In this document: positions 1 through 11,737 of the stretch, piece by piece
How the letters are laid out: the number at the start of each line of letters is the position of its first letter
How positions within the stretch are numbered: position 1 is the stretch's first letter
Source: Angiostrongylus vasorum
Lineage: Eukaryota; Nematoda; Chromadorea; Rhabditida; Metastrongylidae
NCBI GenBank assembly: GCA_018806985.1
Contig: JADANN010000144.1
Location: forward strand, 944,501 to 1,008,500
Direction: 5' to 3'
DNA: 64,000 nucleotides
Position numbers and translations under genes: made by a program
Notes under the pieces: generated by a model
The model's database searches: none
Told to the model about the DNA's origin: nothing
What the model saw: only the letters and a program-made list of their open reading frames with translations

Positions 1-2
1 CA

Positions 3-64
3 GAAGTGCGGCGGCCGCAAGCATCAACAATACATTGGGGGAACAGCATCGCTTCCTGCTGGAC
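3..64 (+). CDS. Possible upstream exon of the beta-helix gene (3' part)
   Basis: In frame 3 the first 62 bases read as an open stretch containing HWGNSIASCW, followed by two bases (ac) and a donor-like GTAATC at 65. The first confident beta-helix exon at 46,091 needs exactly two bases from its predecessor, so the phases match. The join would give a Thr followed by STDYILPAVYR. A WGN...C stretch just ahead of the first beta-helix strand seems plausible for this family, but that is inference. The left end of the exon is outside the window. Accepting it implies an intron of about 46 kb. The alternative is a chance open frame, since phase matches by luck one time in three. Confidence 0.4.
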
Positions 65-369
65 GTAATCCGTCTTGTTGAATTTCTTTCGTTTTTGAAA
101 TACGAACCCCTCGAGAAAAGAAAAAACTTGTTTTATGAGTTGGAATACCACAGTTTCGCCTATATGGATTGAGATGATTATCATCTTATAGACAAATATC
201 TATAGATGATGCTGGGTCTTATTTCAATTAAAGAAATTGAGTATTAGATGAACTATGTTGGTTTCAATTTGAATGCGCCTTTTGTTCTTGCGCCGAAAGG
301 TTAGTACGTATTGCACGTCGAGCTCTATACATACACATATACATGTACATGCACTAATATACGTACGCA

Positions 370-371
<2 letters not shown>

Positions 372-423
<52 letters not shown>
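372..423. repeat. (TA)n microsatellite
   Basis: About 26 uninterrupted TA units. The tyrosine/isoleucine-rich open frames across it are artefacts of the repeat. Confidence 0.97.
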
Positions 424-426
<3 letters not shown>

Positions 427-465
427 GTTCAAGTTATGTACAACACGGATTTTTCACCACTTTTA

Positions 466-830
466 GTTTGCGCGACCCGTCTTCACATGTACTGGGCGAA
501 TCCCAGCACTTCTCACATTCGATTCATTTCCTCGCATTTATCATCCGCTAGGGTCGTTCTACTTTTACATGTGGCTTCCCGCTGCTGCTTGGGGATTCCA
601 CTTTGTCTTGAATGTCGTAGAACGATGGTCGAGTCGATTCTCACTGGTGTCCTGAGATAGCCGGGCTAGAGCGTTTCCAGTTGGATTGCATAGGATGATT
701 TTTTTCCCCTACAAGTCTGGTACCAATTCTACGATCCCGTAGGGATGAGAGACCTGGTGAGCCTAGAGCGGGATCGAACCAGCACGTTTCTGGTGACGAA
801 TGTCATCACTACCACTGTGCTATTGGCCCC
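466..830 (-). repeat. S3 family tRNA-derived SINE
   Basis: Read on the minus strand the element starts with GGGGCCAATAGCACAGTGG, which contains an A-box-like TAGCACAGTGG. It then has a B-box-like GGTTCGATCCC and the S1/S3 shared core with TTGGTACCAGACTTGTAGG. It ends near 466 in a segment resembling GCTGGGATTCGCCC. This is one of the best-preserved S3 copies here. Confidence 0.8.
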
Positions 831-2374
831 CTATAATGCATATATGTTTCTATCATTTTAAAGAATTTTGACATCGTTTCAGGTGAATTCGCGACTCTTA
901 TGTCTATTATTACCACCATCTTCAAGCCAGCAGTCACTGGCAGATGTTCAAGCGCGATCTGTTGCAATAGTTAAGACTCACTTCGAAGCTATTTTCTTTA
1001 ACTGAGCGACTTGCTTTTTTCTGCAGCTCTCACTTAAGAACGGGTGTTTGTTTATGTTGATATGAACAACCATTTTTTTCCTTAATGAGTAAAAAGATTC
1101 ATTTGGTTTTATTTTAAATATATGTTTTATCCAACTTGTAATGTTAAGTGTATCCATGTGCCTTATACTTACGAGTCGTTTTATTTTGCAAAAGTGAAAT
1201 GGTGTTGTGTGAATCGCAAGATGTTCTTAGGCATGGTTAAATTAACAGGAGTGAAAAAGATTGGCTATGAAGTATATCAGTCGACTCGGAGTAAAGTTAA
1301 GCAACACGAAGAGGCAGTCGACTCGGAGTAAAGTTAAGCAACACGAAGAGGTGAATGAGGTCGTACTCTTTTTTTCAATTTGTAAACGAGATTAGCGACG
1401 ATAGCGAAGTTACGTAGCAGCTCCAATCACCGACACAGTGTTGCTAACCTTTTTTTGTGCTTTTCTTCATGGTGCACTACGCCATCGGTGATCTGCATCC
1501 GAATAAGCTGGCCTGAATTTCGTTATAGGGTGCTTCTGAATAAACTCATTTGCTGCTTGTCAGTCGTGAAAACGTGTTTCCACATCATTCGAAAGAAACG
1601 ACTAAAGGATAGGAAGATAGCGCCTATGATGTGATCTTCATGCTGTTTTTCATGTAATGATCGGATGAAAACCAAGCAGTGTTTTCCCCGAGCTTTTATT
1701 TTTAGGGGGTTTTTTACTCCTTAAGCTAATTCACATATTGTTAGCGTTTTGGATATGTTTATGTCGAAGTAACTTTAGAGAATTAGTAAACTTAATTCAC
1801 CATTCATTTCTTAATCCATGGGAAGAAACTGGTATTCCTTACCAACTCATGGATGTGTCCACATTTCCTTGAATTGGAAGAAATTACTCGTTCTTAGGGT
1901 CTCATTTATTTGGTGCTGGTTGCCCGAAGCTCAAGATTTCTCACGTATTTCATGTCAGGTGTGGAAGACCGTCCCCGATTTCTACATAATCGCCCAGCTG
2001 TTTTTGATGGCTGTTTTTCAGTCTTAACAGATTTTGATGTGGATTTGAGGTTAAGGATTTCACTTTATGTTCGTTGAAGTCTTGGTGTCTCTCGTTAACA
2101 GCTTCCTACTCGTTTTATACTTCGCCTAAAAACATGTGCATTGTAGTTTACGCTATTCCTATGCACCCTTTATCTCAAAATGGCCCGTGTCAGATACTCC
2201 GTTTTTAGTCATTTGAATCACTTATACTACCAGTAGTCCCGCTGATAAGTGAATAACTCAAACGAGTATCTTTAAAGCATAGATTAGTCATCACTCATTA
2301 CAACTGCTCGGTGAGCTTGGGTCATTTGCAACACGCGAAGAACATGGCATTTTTAACATGGGGCCATTGATGGC
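831..2374. other. AT-rich sequence without recognised gene
   Basis: Apart from the 37-bp tandem duplication at 1278-1351 I see no domain, RNA gene or repeat family. The open frames at 1122 and 1818 are short and of low information content, and look like chance. Confidence 0.5.
1278..1351. repeat. 37-bp perfect tandem duplication
   Basis: Two identical 37-base units, 1278-1314 and 1315-1351, begin CAGTCGACTCGGAGTAAAGT. Perfect identity suggests a recent slippage or unequal-exchange event. Confidence 0.95.
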
Positions 2375-3515
2375 TTTGGAAACGGACCAAACGAGAACGG
2401 CTTCTTCATCTACATCAATAACACCACAAAAGTCTCGACGCCGATCATTACTCTGTTCTTGATGACTCAGTTCGCATCGAAATCCAAATCGCTGTACAAG
2501 GGATGAAGAGTAGAATGACCGGCATATGTCAGCTAAATGTCAGGTCCATTCTTGGAGGGACATTCCAGTTACGAAATGTCGGAAGCATTGACTTTGTCGC
2601 AAATCCATCTATTTTTATCGAGCCACAGGTGTTGCTATTACCTCGCTTAGACATTCATCGGTTGTAAACTCCGCGTCGAAAGCAAGCCAGTTTCATCAAC
2701 TGCTACTCTCCAAATTACACAGCTTATGAAAGCGAACTGAATGCGTTCTACAGCCAGTCAGAGGAGGTAGTCCACACCGAAAAGTTCTCTAAATTCGTCG
2801 TTGCAGACTTCAGTACCAGAGTAGAAAGGCCGGCGAAAATGAACACAGGATAGAGAAATACGGATATGGAAATCGAAATGAGAATGGAAACAGTATTGAA
2901 TAACTGATGTCCACAGCTCATCTCTGCCTTAATTGTTGATGCTTCGAGAAGGCAGCAGATCGCCGGTGGACATGGGAATCTCCTAATGGGACGACTCATG
3001 CGGATATCGACGACGTTCTGATGGATAGGATGGTGGATCATTGTTAACTCAGTGGTGCCAGAATTTTTGTATTATACTAGTTCCGGTGACCGCCTTCTTG
3101 CGAAGATTCTATTTACCCATATGCTAGAAAAGAACTCCTATCATCGTGAAGGAAAACAGGACAAGTCGTGTATGACCAGAATATTCTGAATGAAATCCTC
3201 TCATATGATTGGCAGATAGAGGAGTATTCGACTGAAGACCACAAGCTGCTTCTCGAAGGACTTAACACTTTCGCAGAGTTTGCCTCAGGTCCTTAAACAG
3301 GGAAGTTCGGAGAGCACCACCATTACTATGGAGTTGCTCAGGAAGGGGAATGAGACTGAAGCTTGATCCTGCTACAGCACATCTAATACGACTGGTACTA
3401 AATGCCAGCTATAGAAGACTTTTTGCAGGAAGAATTACATTGGTATGGGCAGAAAAACATTTGAAGGAGCTGAGACTCGCAATGCACAGGAGCACCTACC
3501 ACCAAAGTATCTAAT
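2375..3515 (+). pseudogene. RTE-clade LINE remnant: endonuclease and linker
   Basis: A degenerate + strand copy of an RTE-type non-LTR retrotransposon, spanning the APE-like endonuclease and the start of the linker before the reverse transcriptase. Recognisable pieces in order are INCYSPNYTAYESELNAFYS near 2.70 kb, KFVVADFSTRVE near 2.79 kb (normally a VGDFNA-type catalytic motif), RRWTWESPNGTTHADIDDVL near 2.97 kb (the conserved RRWTWxSPNG endonuclease motif) and VVYDQN...WQIEE near 3.2 kb. RLKLDPATAHLIRLVLNASY lies near 3.36-3.42 kb. Stops and frame changes interrupt the reading, so no intact protein can be made. The reverse transcriptase is absent; an S1 SINE follows at 3575. Confidence 0.85.
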
Positions 3516-3574
3516 TAAACAAGTTAATCAATTGAATATAGTGAATTCCTTCGACCTTAGGGTTCGTGTAGCAC

Positions 3575-3825
3575 AGACAGTGATTAGAAGTGCCCTCGAA
3601 TACACAAGCGGTGTGTGTGATCCGTTCCATTTCGTGCTGCGGGCTCACCAAGCCTTCTACCGCTCCGAGATGGGCAGTTCGGTAGCAGACTTGTTTGAAA
3701 GGATAGCAGCACTGACTTGGTACATCAGTAGGCCAGCGCAAGTCAGTGTTTACGCAATCAATCGCCTCTTATGATGCTTGATGAAGTCGGATGCGTTTTC
3801 ATCAACGCCGAGAACTTTATCCTTG
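3575..3825 (+). repeat. S1 SINE, diverged
   Basis: It contains TAGAAGTGCCCTCG (5' tRNA-related part), the GGCTCACCAAGCCTTC core, CATCAGTAGGCCAGCGCAAG and a GATGAAGTCGGATGC...CAACGCCGAGAACTTTATCC 3' end. It lies directly after the RTE remnant. Confidence 0.75.
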
Positions 3826-4220
3826 ACCTTTTCCTTGTCTGAATTATTCAGACGGAGAACCGTCTAACAACACAGTGCGGCATCCAGGAACGCTCCTTTC
3901 AACTGCTACGATGAGACGATAAACCATTAGAGTGATTATTTACTGCACTTTTTCTAATGTTAATATAGTTGATTCACAAAGACGTTGCAGTTCATTGGAT
4001 TACAAAATCGACATGGACAAAACAAAGTGGCAGAGAAGAGATGAAGATCTTTGACAAAACGACTAACATTGCTATGATCGCCATGCTGCTACATTTGGAT
4101 CGATGAAAATGCTTGAATGCGCAAAAAATGCTGAAGAAGTACTGCACGGGATCTGTGCTAGTAGATATCGGGCCTTCCTGTGTTTTCAACGATGGAAACG
4201 TGTTAAGTATATACATGATA

Positions 4221-4508
4221 AAAAACGATAAAGGATAAAGCTCTCGGCTTTTATCAATCCCCTGAAGCATGCGCCGTGCATTCGACTTAAGTATCGTTTG
4301 GAAATGATTGAGTGCATATCTGGCTTTTACAATGACTCGCGGTTGCCTACCGATGTATCTGGCCAGCACTGCTATACTCGAAGACAAGCTTAGCACCAAT
4401 TTGCCGATCCCGGAGGGATGGAGGGCTTGGTTGGCCATGAGCGCGGGGATCAATTCCACGTGCGTGTTGCAGGCCGCCTGCTACCACTGCGCCACACGCG
4501 CCTCTTAC
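4221..4508 (-). repeat. S1 SINE with short target-site duplication
   Basis: A near-complete S1 on the minus strand with the GGATAAAG tail at its left and GCGCCACACGCGCC (start of the element) at its right. It is flanked by ACATGATA at 4213-4220 and 4509-4516, a plausible 8-bp target-site duplication. The overlapping open frames at 3992-4514 are repeat artefacts. Confidence 0.85.
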
Positions 4509-4615
4509 ACATGATATCGAGAAGGAAATGTCAGCTTATCCGCACATAGGGCAGAACGAGCGAATTTAATTCTGTTTAAACATTTAATGGCAATAATACA
4601 TCAGTTGTTTAATTA

Positions 4616-4690
4616 AGGATAAACCCCTTTGGGGTTTATCGCTCCCTCACGGATGTCCCATGCATTCCTCTTGATTAAGTGTCGTTGATT
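4616..4690 (-). repeat. S1 SINE 3' fragment
   Basis: Only the last part of S1 is present: a GGATAAA tail, then ATCGCTCCCTCACGGATG and ATGCATTC, then unrelated sequence. The 5' tRNA-like part is missing, as expected for truncated retroposition or decay. Confidence 0.6.
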
Positions 4691-4695
4691 ATGTA

Positions 4696-6321
4696 TTACG
4701 TAAGAGTTTTTTTTCCTGCTAGGGTACCTGGCATAAATTTTCCTGCGTCGCAAGCATGGGAAGCTTGCTGAACCTTGAGCGCTGGTCGAAAAACGACCAT
4801 ATGAATCGCAGCTCACCTCTAACCAATGTTTTGCACGTTCCCCACTATTGAATTTCCTAGTACGTAATACTTGGATGGCCGCTCTTCGTAGAAAGTCGTG
4901 CGAAGATCTGCACCATTTTTTACATCTTTACAATTTTACTAATAGATTGTAGTTTACACAAGTTTTCCAAATTTACTTGAAAACCGTGCGATGCCGCCAA
5001 CAAAGCGTTTTAATAGACAGTCACGTTTGCGAATCGGAAGAGGTCGGCCGACCAACTTTGCGACTGAGCTTCTTTCAGGACTGCTGACATTGGTTTGACA
5101 TTGACTGGAAATGTCGACCTTCTCCATCTGGTTGAGCTTGGGTGATCAGTCCCTTGCTCTGTATCGTAGTTTGACACTCAGGAGCATTCAATCTCTGTGC
5201 TGAGAGAGCACATGATCTGCTTATGTCGATTTCTTCTCTCTGTTTATAATTTGTTATTGGTAGTACGTATATTTACATTACAACTCTCGGCTTCCCTACT
5301 ATAACCTTATGAATATGTACAACCTGGTATCACGCGATAAAATGCGAGGACGAAGTTGGGCGAAGAGTTTTCCAAACAAAAAATTCTTTTCGATATTACC
5401 AGTGATAAGAAAGTACTCGAAAGTGGTGAACGCCCTTTATTCGATTCCATCGTACTATGCGCATTGGGAAAAACCACTTTGATTTTGGATTGGACTACAT
5501 CGTTTTTTCGTCGACAGTTGCTAACCAATCTTTTATTTCAGTTGTGTCATGTTGAAGCACCTTTTACTTGACGTTTTTGTATTTGGCGATACTCACCTTC
5601 CTATTCTACATGCGCTTCATCTGTAGTGAGTTGAGGAGTTCGCCATTTCCACTTGAAAGCCTACCTAAAGGCAAATCTATGCCTTAGAAGGAGCCTAGTG
5701 ACAAGGCGACAACAATCTTTTCGATTCCGCAATACTCGGTTAATGTCCGTGAAGATGATGACTTGAAAACGTTATCGCACGAGTATTCTATGATTTTGGA
5801 GAAATAAAACTTTCTGAAACCAGTGAGTACTAGTTAAATGAGAACTGTACTGGGTCAGGGGACAATTTAAAATGATGAGGACGAGTCGTCTGAGTATTGT
5901 TGAAGGTATACAAGCGGAAAATTTGTGAAATACAGCAAAAAATTTTTTTTGAAATAAATTAACATCCGTTCTTTATAAAAAAACTCCGAGTGATATTCTT
6001 CACTCGACTGGAGCTCTACTTTAATGGGTTGGCTCGATGCGACAACGAACAACCACATCGCGAGGCCGACTACTTGTGGATCATCGACTCGGATCAATCC
6101 GGTGCTGCAAAAGAAGAAGGCGCCGAAACAGCCGAATAAAACTCTTTAGTCAACCTCGTGTTAGATAATAAGCTAAGAAGGTATACTAGAAATGTTGCCC
6201 AAGTCGAAGGAAAAAAACGAATGTAGAAAAATAGAAAAGTGCATTTACTACCCCAAATAATAGAGCTCTGTTTTAGATTGTCCATTTTGCACAATCGTTA
6301 ACATTTCTTGGTCAACCATAA
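4696..6321. other. No recognised gene
   Basis: AT-rich DNA. The segment 5985-6125 resembles 56,440-56,720 (see findings) and may be an uncharacterised repeat. Nothing else could be assigned. Confidence 0.45.
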
Positions 6322-6600
6322 TGGTGTTGAGATATTTGCAAAACTCAGACTCCAGCTCAGATTCTCCAGATCATTGCCCGTTGACGGGTGGTTGCCGATG
6401 GCATCGTTTCGTTAAAAACCTGGCTGAGAGCAAGGTAAAGCAAGGCCGTCACTGGTGCAGTGGGTAACACATAAGCCCCCGGAAAGGGCAGGACAGGGGT
6501 CTGAGTTTTGCAAGTATTTCAGCATCACACTGGTTGTATTTCACAATAATACATCGTCGTGAAAAAAGTGAAAGGCAGTAACTAAAAACTTATACTTATA
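6322..6600 (+). repeat. S2 family element with tRNA-like core
   Basis: It opens with GAGATATTTGCAAAACTCAG, the inverted form of its own end. It then has GTTGACGGGTGGTTGC and a tRNA-like CACTGGTGCAGTGGGTAAC...GGGGTCTGAG. It closes with GAGTTTTGCAAGTATTTCAG and a GGCAGTAAC...AAAC tail. The element therefore carries short inverted ends. Confidence 0.75.
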
Positions 6601-6804
6601 TCGTCATTTCGCTGTGTTTACAAATCCATTATGTCACGAGTTACCAGTCACCCATCTGCTCAAATGCAATGGCCCCCATCATAACCACCACCTGCTCAAC
6701 TGCAATAGCACCCATTATAAAGCATCTTGGTTGCCATAGCATCACAATCCTACATTCCGGTCACCATACACGTATACACGTTCACACGCAAACGCACAGG
6801 CGTA

Positions 6805-6862
6805 TACACACACACACACACACGCACACACACGCAAACACGCGTACACACATACATCTGAG
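6805..6862. repeat. (CA)n microsatellite, imperfect
   Basis: Alternating ACACAC with GC and TA interruptions. It explains the His/Thr-rich open frame across 6669-7055 and its Cys/Val-rich shadow on the other strand. Confidence 0.95.
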
Positions 6863-6899
6863 CGGAACGAACAACACGCCCTCGACGAACTCACTTAAT

Positions 6900-8477
6900 G
6901 GACACTGCGCCACGATAACACTGCGCCAGCTGGTGGCTGCTGTCGCAACTCTTTCATCCACCAACCATGGAACGAGCTTTTATCCTCAAACGGCTATTAA
7001 CATGCTATTCAGTAAATTGCCTCTCCAAGGTAGTCAACATACACTTTTTCCTTAGTTTAGCTCCATGCACATATGATTTTTTCTTCCCTTTTTTATTCAT
7101 CGTTTCGTCCAAAAAGAGAAAGGTATCCTGTTTTTTTTCCCATGTGAGTCGCAGATTTGCCAATTCATAGTGAATGATCAATTGAATTTCTGTTCTATCC
7201 TTCTTTTCCCTTTTTGCTCAGAAATGTCCTCTCTCTTGATTTTTTTTCGCCAGCTGTTCTCGTGCGTGCTTGAGTGAGATTAATGGCGAAGTGTTTTTCG
7301 TTACAATTTTCCTAGTGATAGGCTGTGATTTCTCGGCCATTTTCATTTCACAACAAGCCTGAAATTCCCGAATAGTTATCTCGGTCTTATTTTCTTCTAG
7401 GGGTAAGCACGAGTCTTTCAGTCTTATAACATAAACCTTGTCAACATCGTAGTGAATGGAAAATGACTGGCTGAAGTTGTTAACCTTTGAGCAGAAACAC
7501 CTTGATATTGATTATTAAGAAGCTTTTTTTGTCAAAGATATAGTCGTGCACTGGTGAAACGCTCAGCGGTGTTTTCCCAATGAAGCTTTAGATTTACAGA
7601 AAAGGAGCAAGAGACTGGAATGCATATCATTCCGCAGTTCAAAACACTCCGTAAACAATGTCATATTGATAAAAAATGGTTAAGAATAAATAGGGATACG
7701 TGGATGACGAGTCCCAAAAGTCGCGGTACCTCACTTTTCGACAATCTTATTGTTGAGATATGAGCCCTTCATGGCAATGTTTGAAAATCCACTCGGGTTC
7801 TCAAATTCTTGTGTTCTACCACAGGCAACCCTTAGGCTCGGCACATAGAACGGATTCGATAGACGTGACTGGCTGTTCATAATAAGACAGGGACTTGCAG
7901 TTTGCATCCTTGTCGCCAAGGGACTTAGAATGACGCCCTACCTTCCGTTCATCTGTGCCACCTGGATAAAAATAGGATCAATCTTTTCTGCCATAGTTGC
8001 AGATTTGACAACGAACAGGTGTTCCTACTGCGGATTGAATAGTAGTTTCCGATTTCCCACTTCAATTTAATGTTACCCTTCCTGCTACACACTCATCCCT
8101 CAGTGCCGCTGATGCAGATCGTTCCAGAACATATTCGAAGAAAAAAATGCACAAGAAACACCAAAAAGTTTTTCCTATAACTGGGCACTCAACAGGGCAG
8201 ACAAAAAAAATTACGTTGAGCTTGGAAGTTTTTCGTAAAATGGTCGCCGTTTCCAGTTCAGAACTCACAAACCTTACGAAATGTTCTTATTTTTAAGCAA
8301 GTATAAAGTTAGCGATTTGATAAATTTTTGTTTTTGTTCACCATGTAGTTTTTTTATAGCTTAGTGAAGAAATCAACAAATTTCAGAGCTATTTAAACGC
8401 AGAAATATAATTATGATAACTGCTTTTCAAGATTTTCAAGATCATTTCAATTTTTTTTAGCATTACCTATATATAAT
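6900..8477. other. No recognised gene
   Basis: AT-rich sequence between repeats. Open frames here (6967, 7731, 8062) are short, with no recognisable motif. Confidence 0.45.
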
Positions 8478-8757
8478 GGGGCGTGTGGCGCATCGGTCGG
8501 CGGCGCCCTGTGACACACACATAAGATCAATCCCGGCGCCCGTGGCCCCTAAGCCTTCCATCCCTCCGGGGTCGGCAAATTGGTACCAGACTTGTCTGGA
8601 CGGATTGCAGCACTGGCTCTATACATCGTTAGGCCACTGCGAGTCATTGTAGAGATCAGATATGCCTTCAATCACCTTCAAACCATGCTTAATGAAGTCG
8701 AATGCATGGCGCATCCCCTCAAGGATTGATCAACGCCGAGAACTATATCCTTTATCA
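8478..8757 (+). repeat. S1 SINE, near full length
   Basis: It starts GGGGCGTGTGGCGCATCGG (A-box region), has GATCAATCCCGGCGCC (B-box region), TCCATCCCTCCGGGGTCGGC and TTGGTACCAGACTTGTCTGG. It ends GAACTATATCCTTTATC. It is a good reference copy on the + strand. Confidence 0.88.
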
Positions 8758-9486
8758 TAGCTTTATTCCCATCTCATTTAATTCGGTAGAAAAGTACGTC
8801 TGCTTTTGTGGCGATGTTTACTGGTTTTTAAAATTCATTTCAACTTTTTAACACACATATGTATACATATATAGAACACCGATGATAGGAAATGAACGAC
8901 AGAGCTGGTTTCTTTTTTCTGACATACATCCAACATTAAAGTCTTACTTATTGTTGTTAAAGGGTTGATAACCCACCCCCTGTTCTATCAGAATCGAGAA
9001 CAATAACTTATAACAACATAACAAAGATGAAAGAAAAAAAATCGGACTCACTTCTTGCAATGTTGCTAAATTTTCTTTACATAATCTCTCCAGCGTATCC
9101 TATAAATTAATAACCAATCGAAATCAGCGCTAAAACAGTTCGCCTGTTCTGCTAACACGGATTCCTTTAAGATTTTCGTGATCACGCTTCTTTGATGATG
9201 GAATGTTTTCGTTTTCTTTACGCTTATAAGATACAAGCGTTTATTTTCCTTAAATCCTTTAGAATATAACGACACTGATTCCTGGCTTTTTTCTCGCTTT
9301 GATGCGTTTTTGAATCCAATCGGTTTTTTAAACATTGTATTGAGTTGTCATTGCAATTTTACAAAAACTATGTTCCCGAATAAGCGAATGATTCGAAAAT
9401 CTTATATCGTTGTAAGAAAAAGAAAAAATGTCCAAACTTGCACAAGATTCTTAAGGCTCTAGGTTCTTTTTCTGAGTTTACTTACT

Positions 9487-9885
9487 TGGATACTTGGCTG
9501 GCACGTCTTCACTGGTTGTGAGGTCCGCAGCAAAATTTCCATGTTTTCGGAGTCTTACTTGTTAAACCCTTGTGACTCTCTAGAGTCTTGAGGTCAGCCA
9601 GGCCAAAGACTCTCCCATGTCGTCACCACCACCATAGGCAGTCGCCGCCCTATAGATCAGAAGGAGATTTGGCACCATGCGACTAGTTTGATACCGTGAC
9701 AGTGGTGGACCCTGGTATTGGCGTACTTTCTGATGGAAACGCCGGTCTCCTTCTGTGCTTCTTGCGAGGCAGTGCTGGAGGTATGAGTTCCCCTACCCCC
9801 TTGTACATCGCAGCTCGACGTCCAGGAACAACTCTCAGCCACGATGAGGTGGTAAACCGTTGCTGGTTCTTCAAGTTTAAGAAAG
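9487..9885 (+). repeat. R4 repeat copy
   Basis: About 400 bp matching the copies at 12.6, 35.8 and 36.2 kb. Shared blocks are TTGAGGTCAGCCAGGCCAAA, CATGCGACTAGTTTGATACC, TGATGGAAACGCC, TACATCGCAGCTCGACG and CACGATGAGGTGGTAAACC. The open frames on both strands are artefacts of the repeat. Confidence 0.8.
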
Positions 9886-11451
9886 GAATTCATTTAAAAA
9901 ACTAAGCAATCTTTGAATAGTATAACGTTTTTGTTACACTCTTAATCTTCCTTTCTTCTCCATTCGATTATAATGAGAACTTAGTGGAATACGGTGAATT
10001 TTTTTTGTACCATCGTATATTTATTACATTCCATTCTACACTAAGGTTTAGTTTTATGTTGCTTCTAATTCTAAGTTGAACTATTTGAAGAACACACAGA
10101 TAAGTACATAAATGCACGCATAAATATCTAAGCCTTAAGTTGTTTCAGGCTTTATGTTGCTTGTGAAACATTGAAGGTGGCTTAATTAAAAGCCGAATAA
10201 ATAGAAGAGTACGGCATTCAACTAAATTTGAATAAAAACTAGTACATCTTTGAAGTTCTTAGCGGAAGGCGACAGATGTTTGTCACAAACATCCTATCAA
10301 TTCCATTCATTAACGAGCTTCGCGCTTTCTACTACTCAACTAAGCTTCCACTTTTAGCGCTACGGAACTCTTTAGAATCTTATTCATCTCCTCCGTTCTT
10401 CAACTTTTTCCATTCAGTCGTCTTTTCTTGGACGAAATCCTTCATTTTCAATTAAAAAGAGTAGGAAATGTTACCTCATGATATCATAATTATCGACTAA
10501 TTACCAACATTCAAATGATGCCAGTCTTGATGAATTAGGTCAGTTCGCAGCCTTAAAACAAGTTTTACTACAGCATTGGTTTGGTTGATGTTGAGGAGAC
10601 GGTTCTTTTTTGCATGGACAGCCATGCATGCCATTTTGCGCAACTGGTAACTGCTTCACCACAGGCACTCAATCGTTGTTTGCTCTTAAAGAATGGATAT
10701 ATCGCAGATTTGTTGCTTCACGACTGAATGAGCTTCTGCCAGAACGGAGCCGCATAAACCTTGAATGTTCGCTTGCTCTTAGCTGAACCTCTAGATAAAA
10801 AACGTTGACCCCTTCTGTCTTAGCCTGGGTGATTTTTTTAACAGGTGAACTACTTCTCTCTAAATCTGAACAACATCTGTCAAATGTTGGACTACTTTTT
10901 GCTGAAGTTCTCAATGAAAAGCACAGTCTGAGTAATTCTTCTAAAAGATGCATTACGTCTATCAGAATGGCATCTCTCAAATCTTTGTTTATTCTCAGTT
11001 GTACTTCTCAACGAAATCGCTAAAGTCCTTTCATCTCACTCTGGATAAATCACCTAAGAGGTAAGGTTCCAGTTCTACAATCACTCTATTCGATGCCTAA
11101 CCATGCTTAGGTACTCTAATGCTCGAAAAGTTGTGGAAAAGGATATCATTTTCGTCTTTTAATAAGGTCATTACAATCGCTTCGCTATTTTTTCGAGCGT
11201 TTGGTTTATTACTTAAGAGATTATAGCGAATCTGGTTAAAGATCAGACGAAGTGGATTTTTTCACTTTTTCCGTCACCCTCTTCATGCGCTTTCCATTCT
11301 GACTAATATTGTAACTGTGCTTTGTAAAAAGAACTGTGGTTTATAAGGACATCTCATTACTGCCCATTTTCACACAATGGGTTCTCAACTATCTCTTAGA
11401 AAACGATGTGTATCACTTCTTTCTAGGACGATCAATGCATGAAGTGATAAA
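9886..11451. other. No recognised gene
   Basis: AT-rich sequence. The open frames at 10669 (-) and 10805 (+) overlap each other and have no recognisable domain. Confidence 0.45.
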
Positions 11452-11723
11452 AAAAAACTCTCGGCGTTAATCAATCCCTGAAGGATGCGCCGTGCATTCG
11501 ACTTCACTAAGCACTGTTGGAGGTGATTGAATGCATATCTGGCCTTTACAATGACTCGCGGTGGCCTACCGATGTATGGAGCCAGTGCTGCTAACCTTCC
11601 AGACAAGTTTGGTACCTGTTTGTAGACCCCGGAGAGGTGCAGGTCTTGGTGGGCCATGGGCGCGGGGATCGATTCCACGTTTGTGTCGCAGTGGCGCCTC
11701 CAACCACTGCGCCACACGCGCCA
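11452..11723 (-). repeat. S1 SINE with perfect 14-bp target-site duplication
   Basis: A minus-strand S1 with its A-rich 3' tail at the left and GGCGCGTGTGGCGCAGTGG (element start) at the right. CATGAAGTGATAAA occurs at 11438-11451 and again at 11724-11737. This marks the exact insertion and implies target-primed retroposition. Confidence 0.93.
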
Positions 11724-11737
11724 CATGAAGTGATAAA

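Noticed and set aside
3992..4459. 155-residue minus-strand open frame
   Set aside because: Its N-terminal part lies in an S1 SINE. The same ESIPAPMAHQ-like peptide appears in many frames only because S1 is repeated.
6669..7055. 128-residue His/Thr-rich open frame
   Set aside because: Produced by a CA microsatellite.
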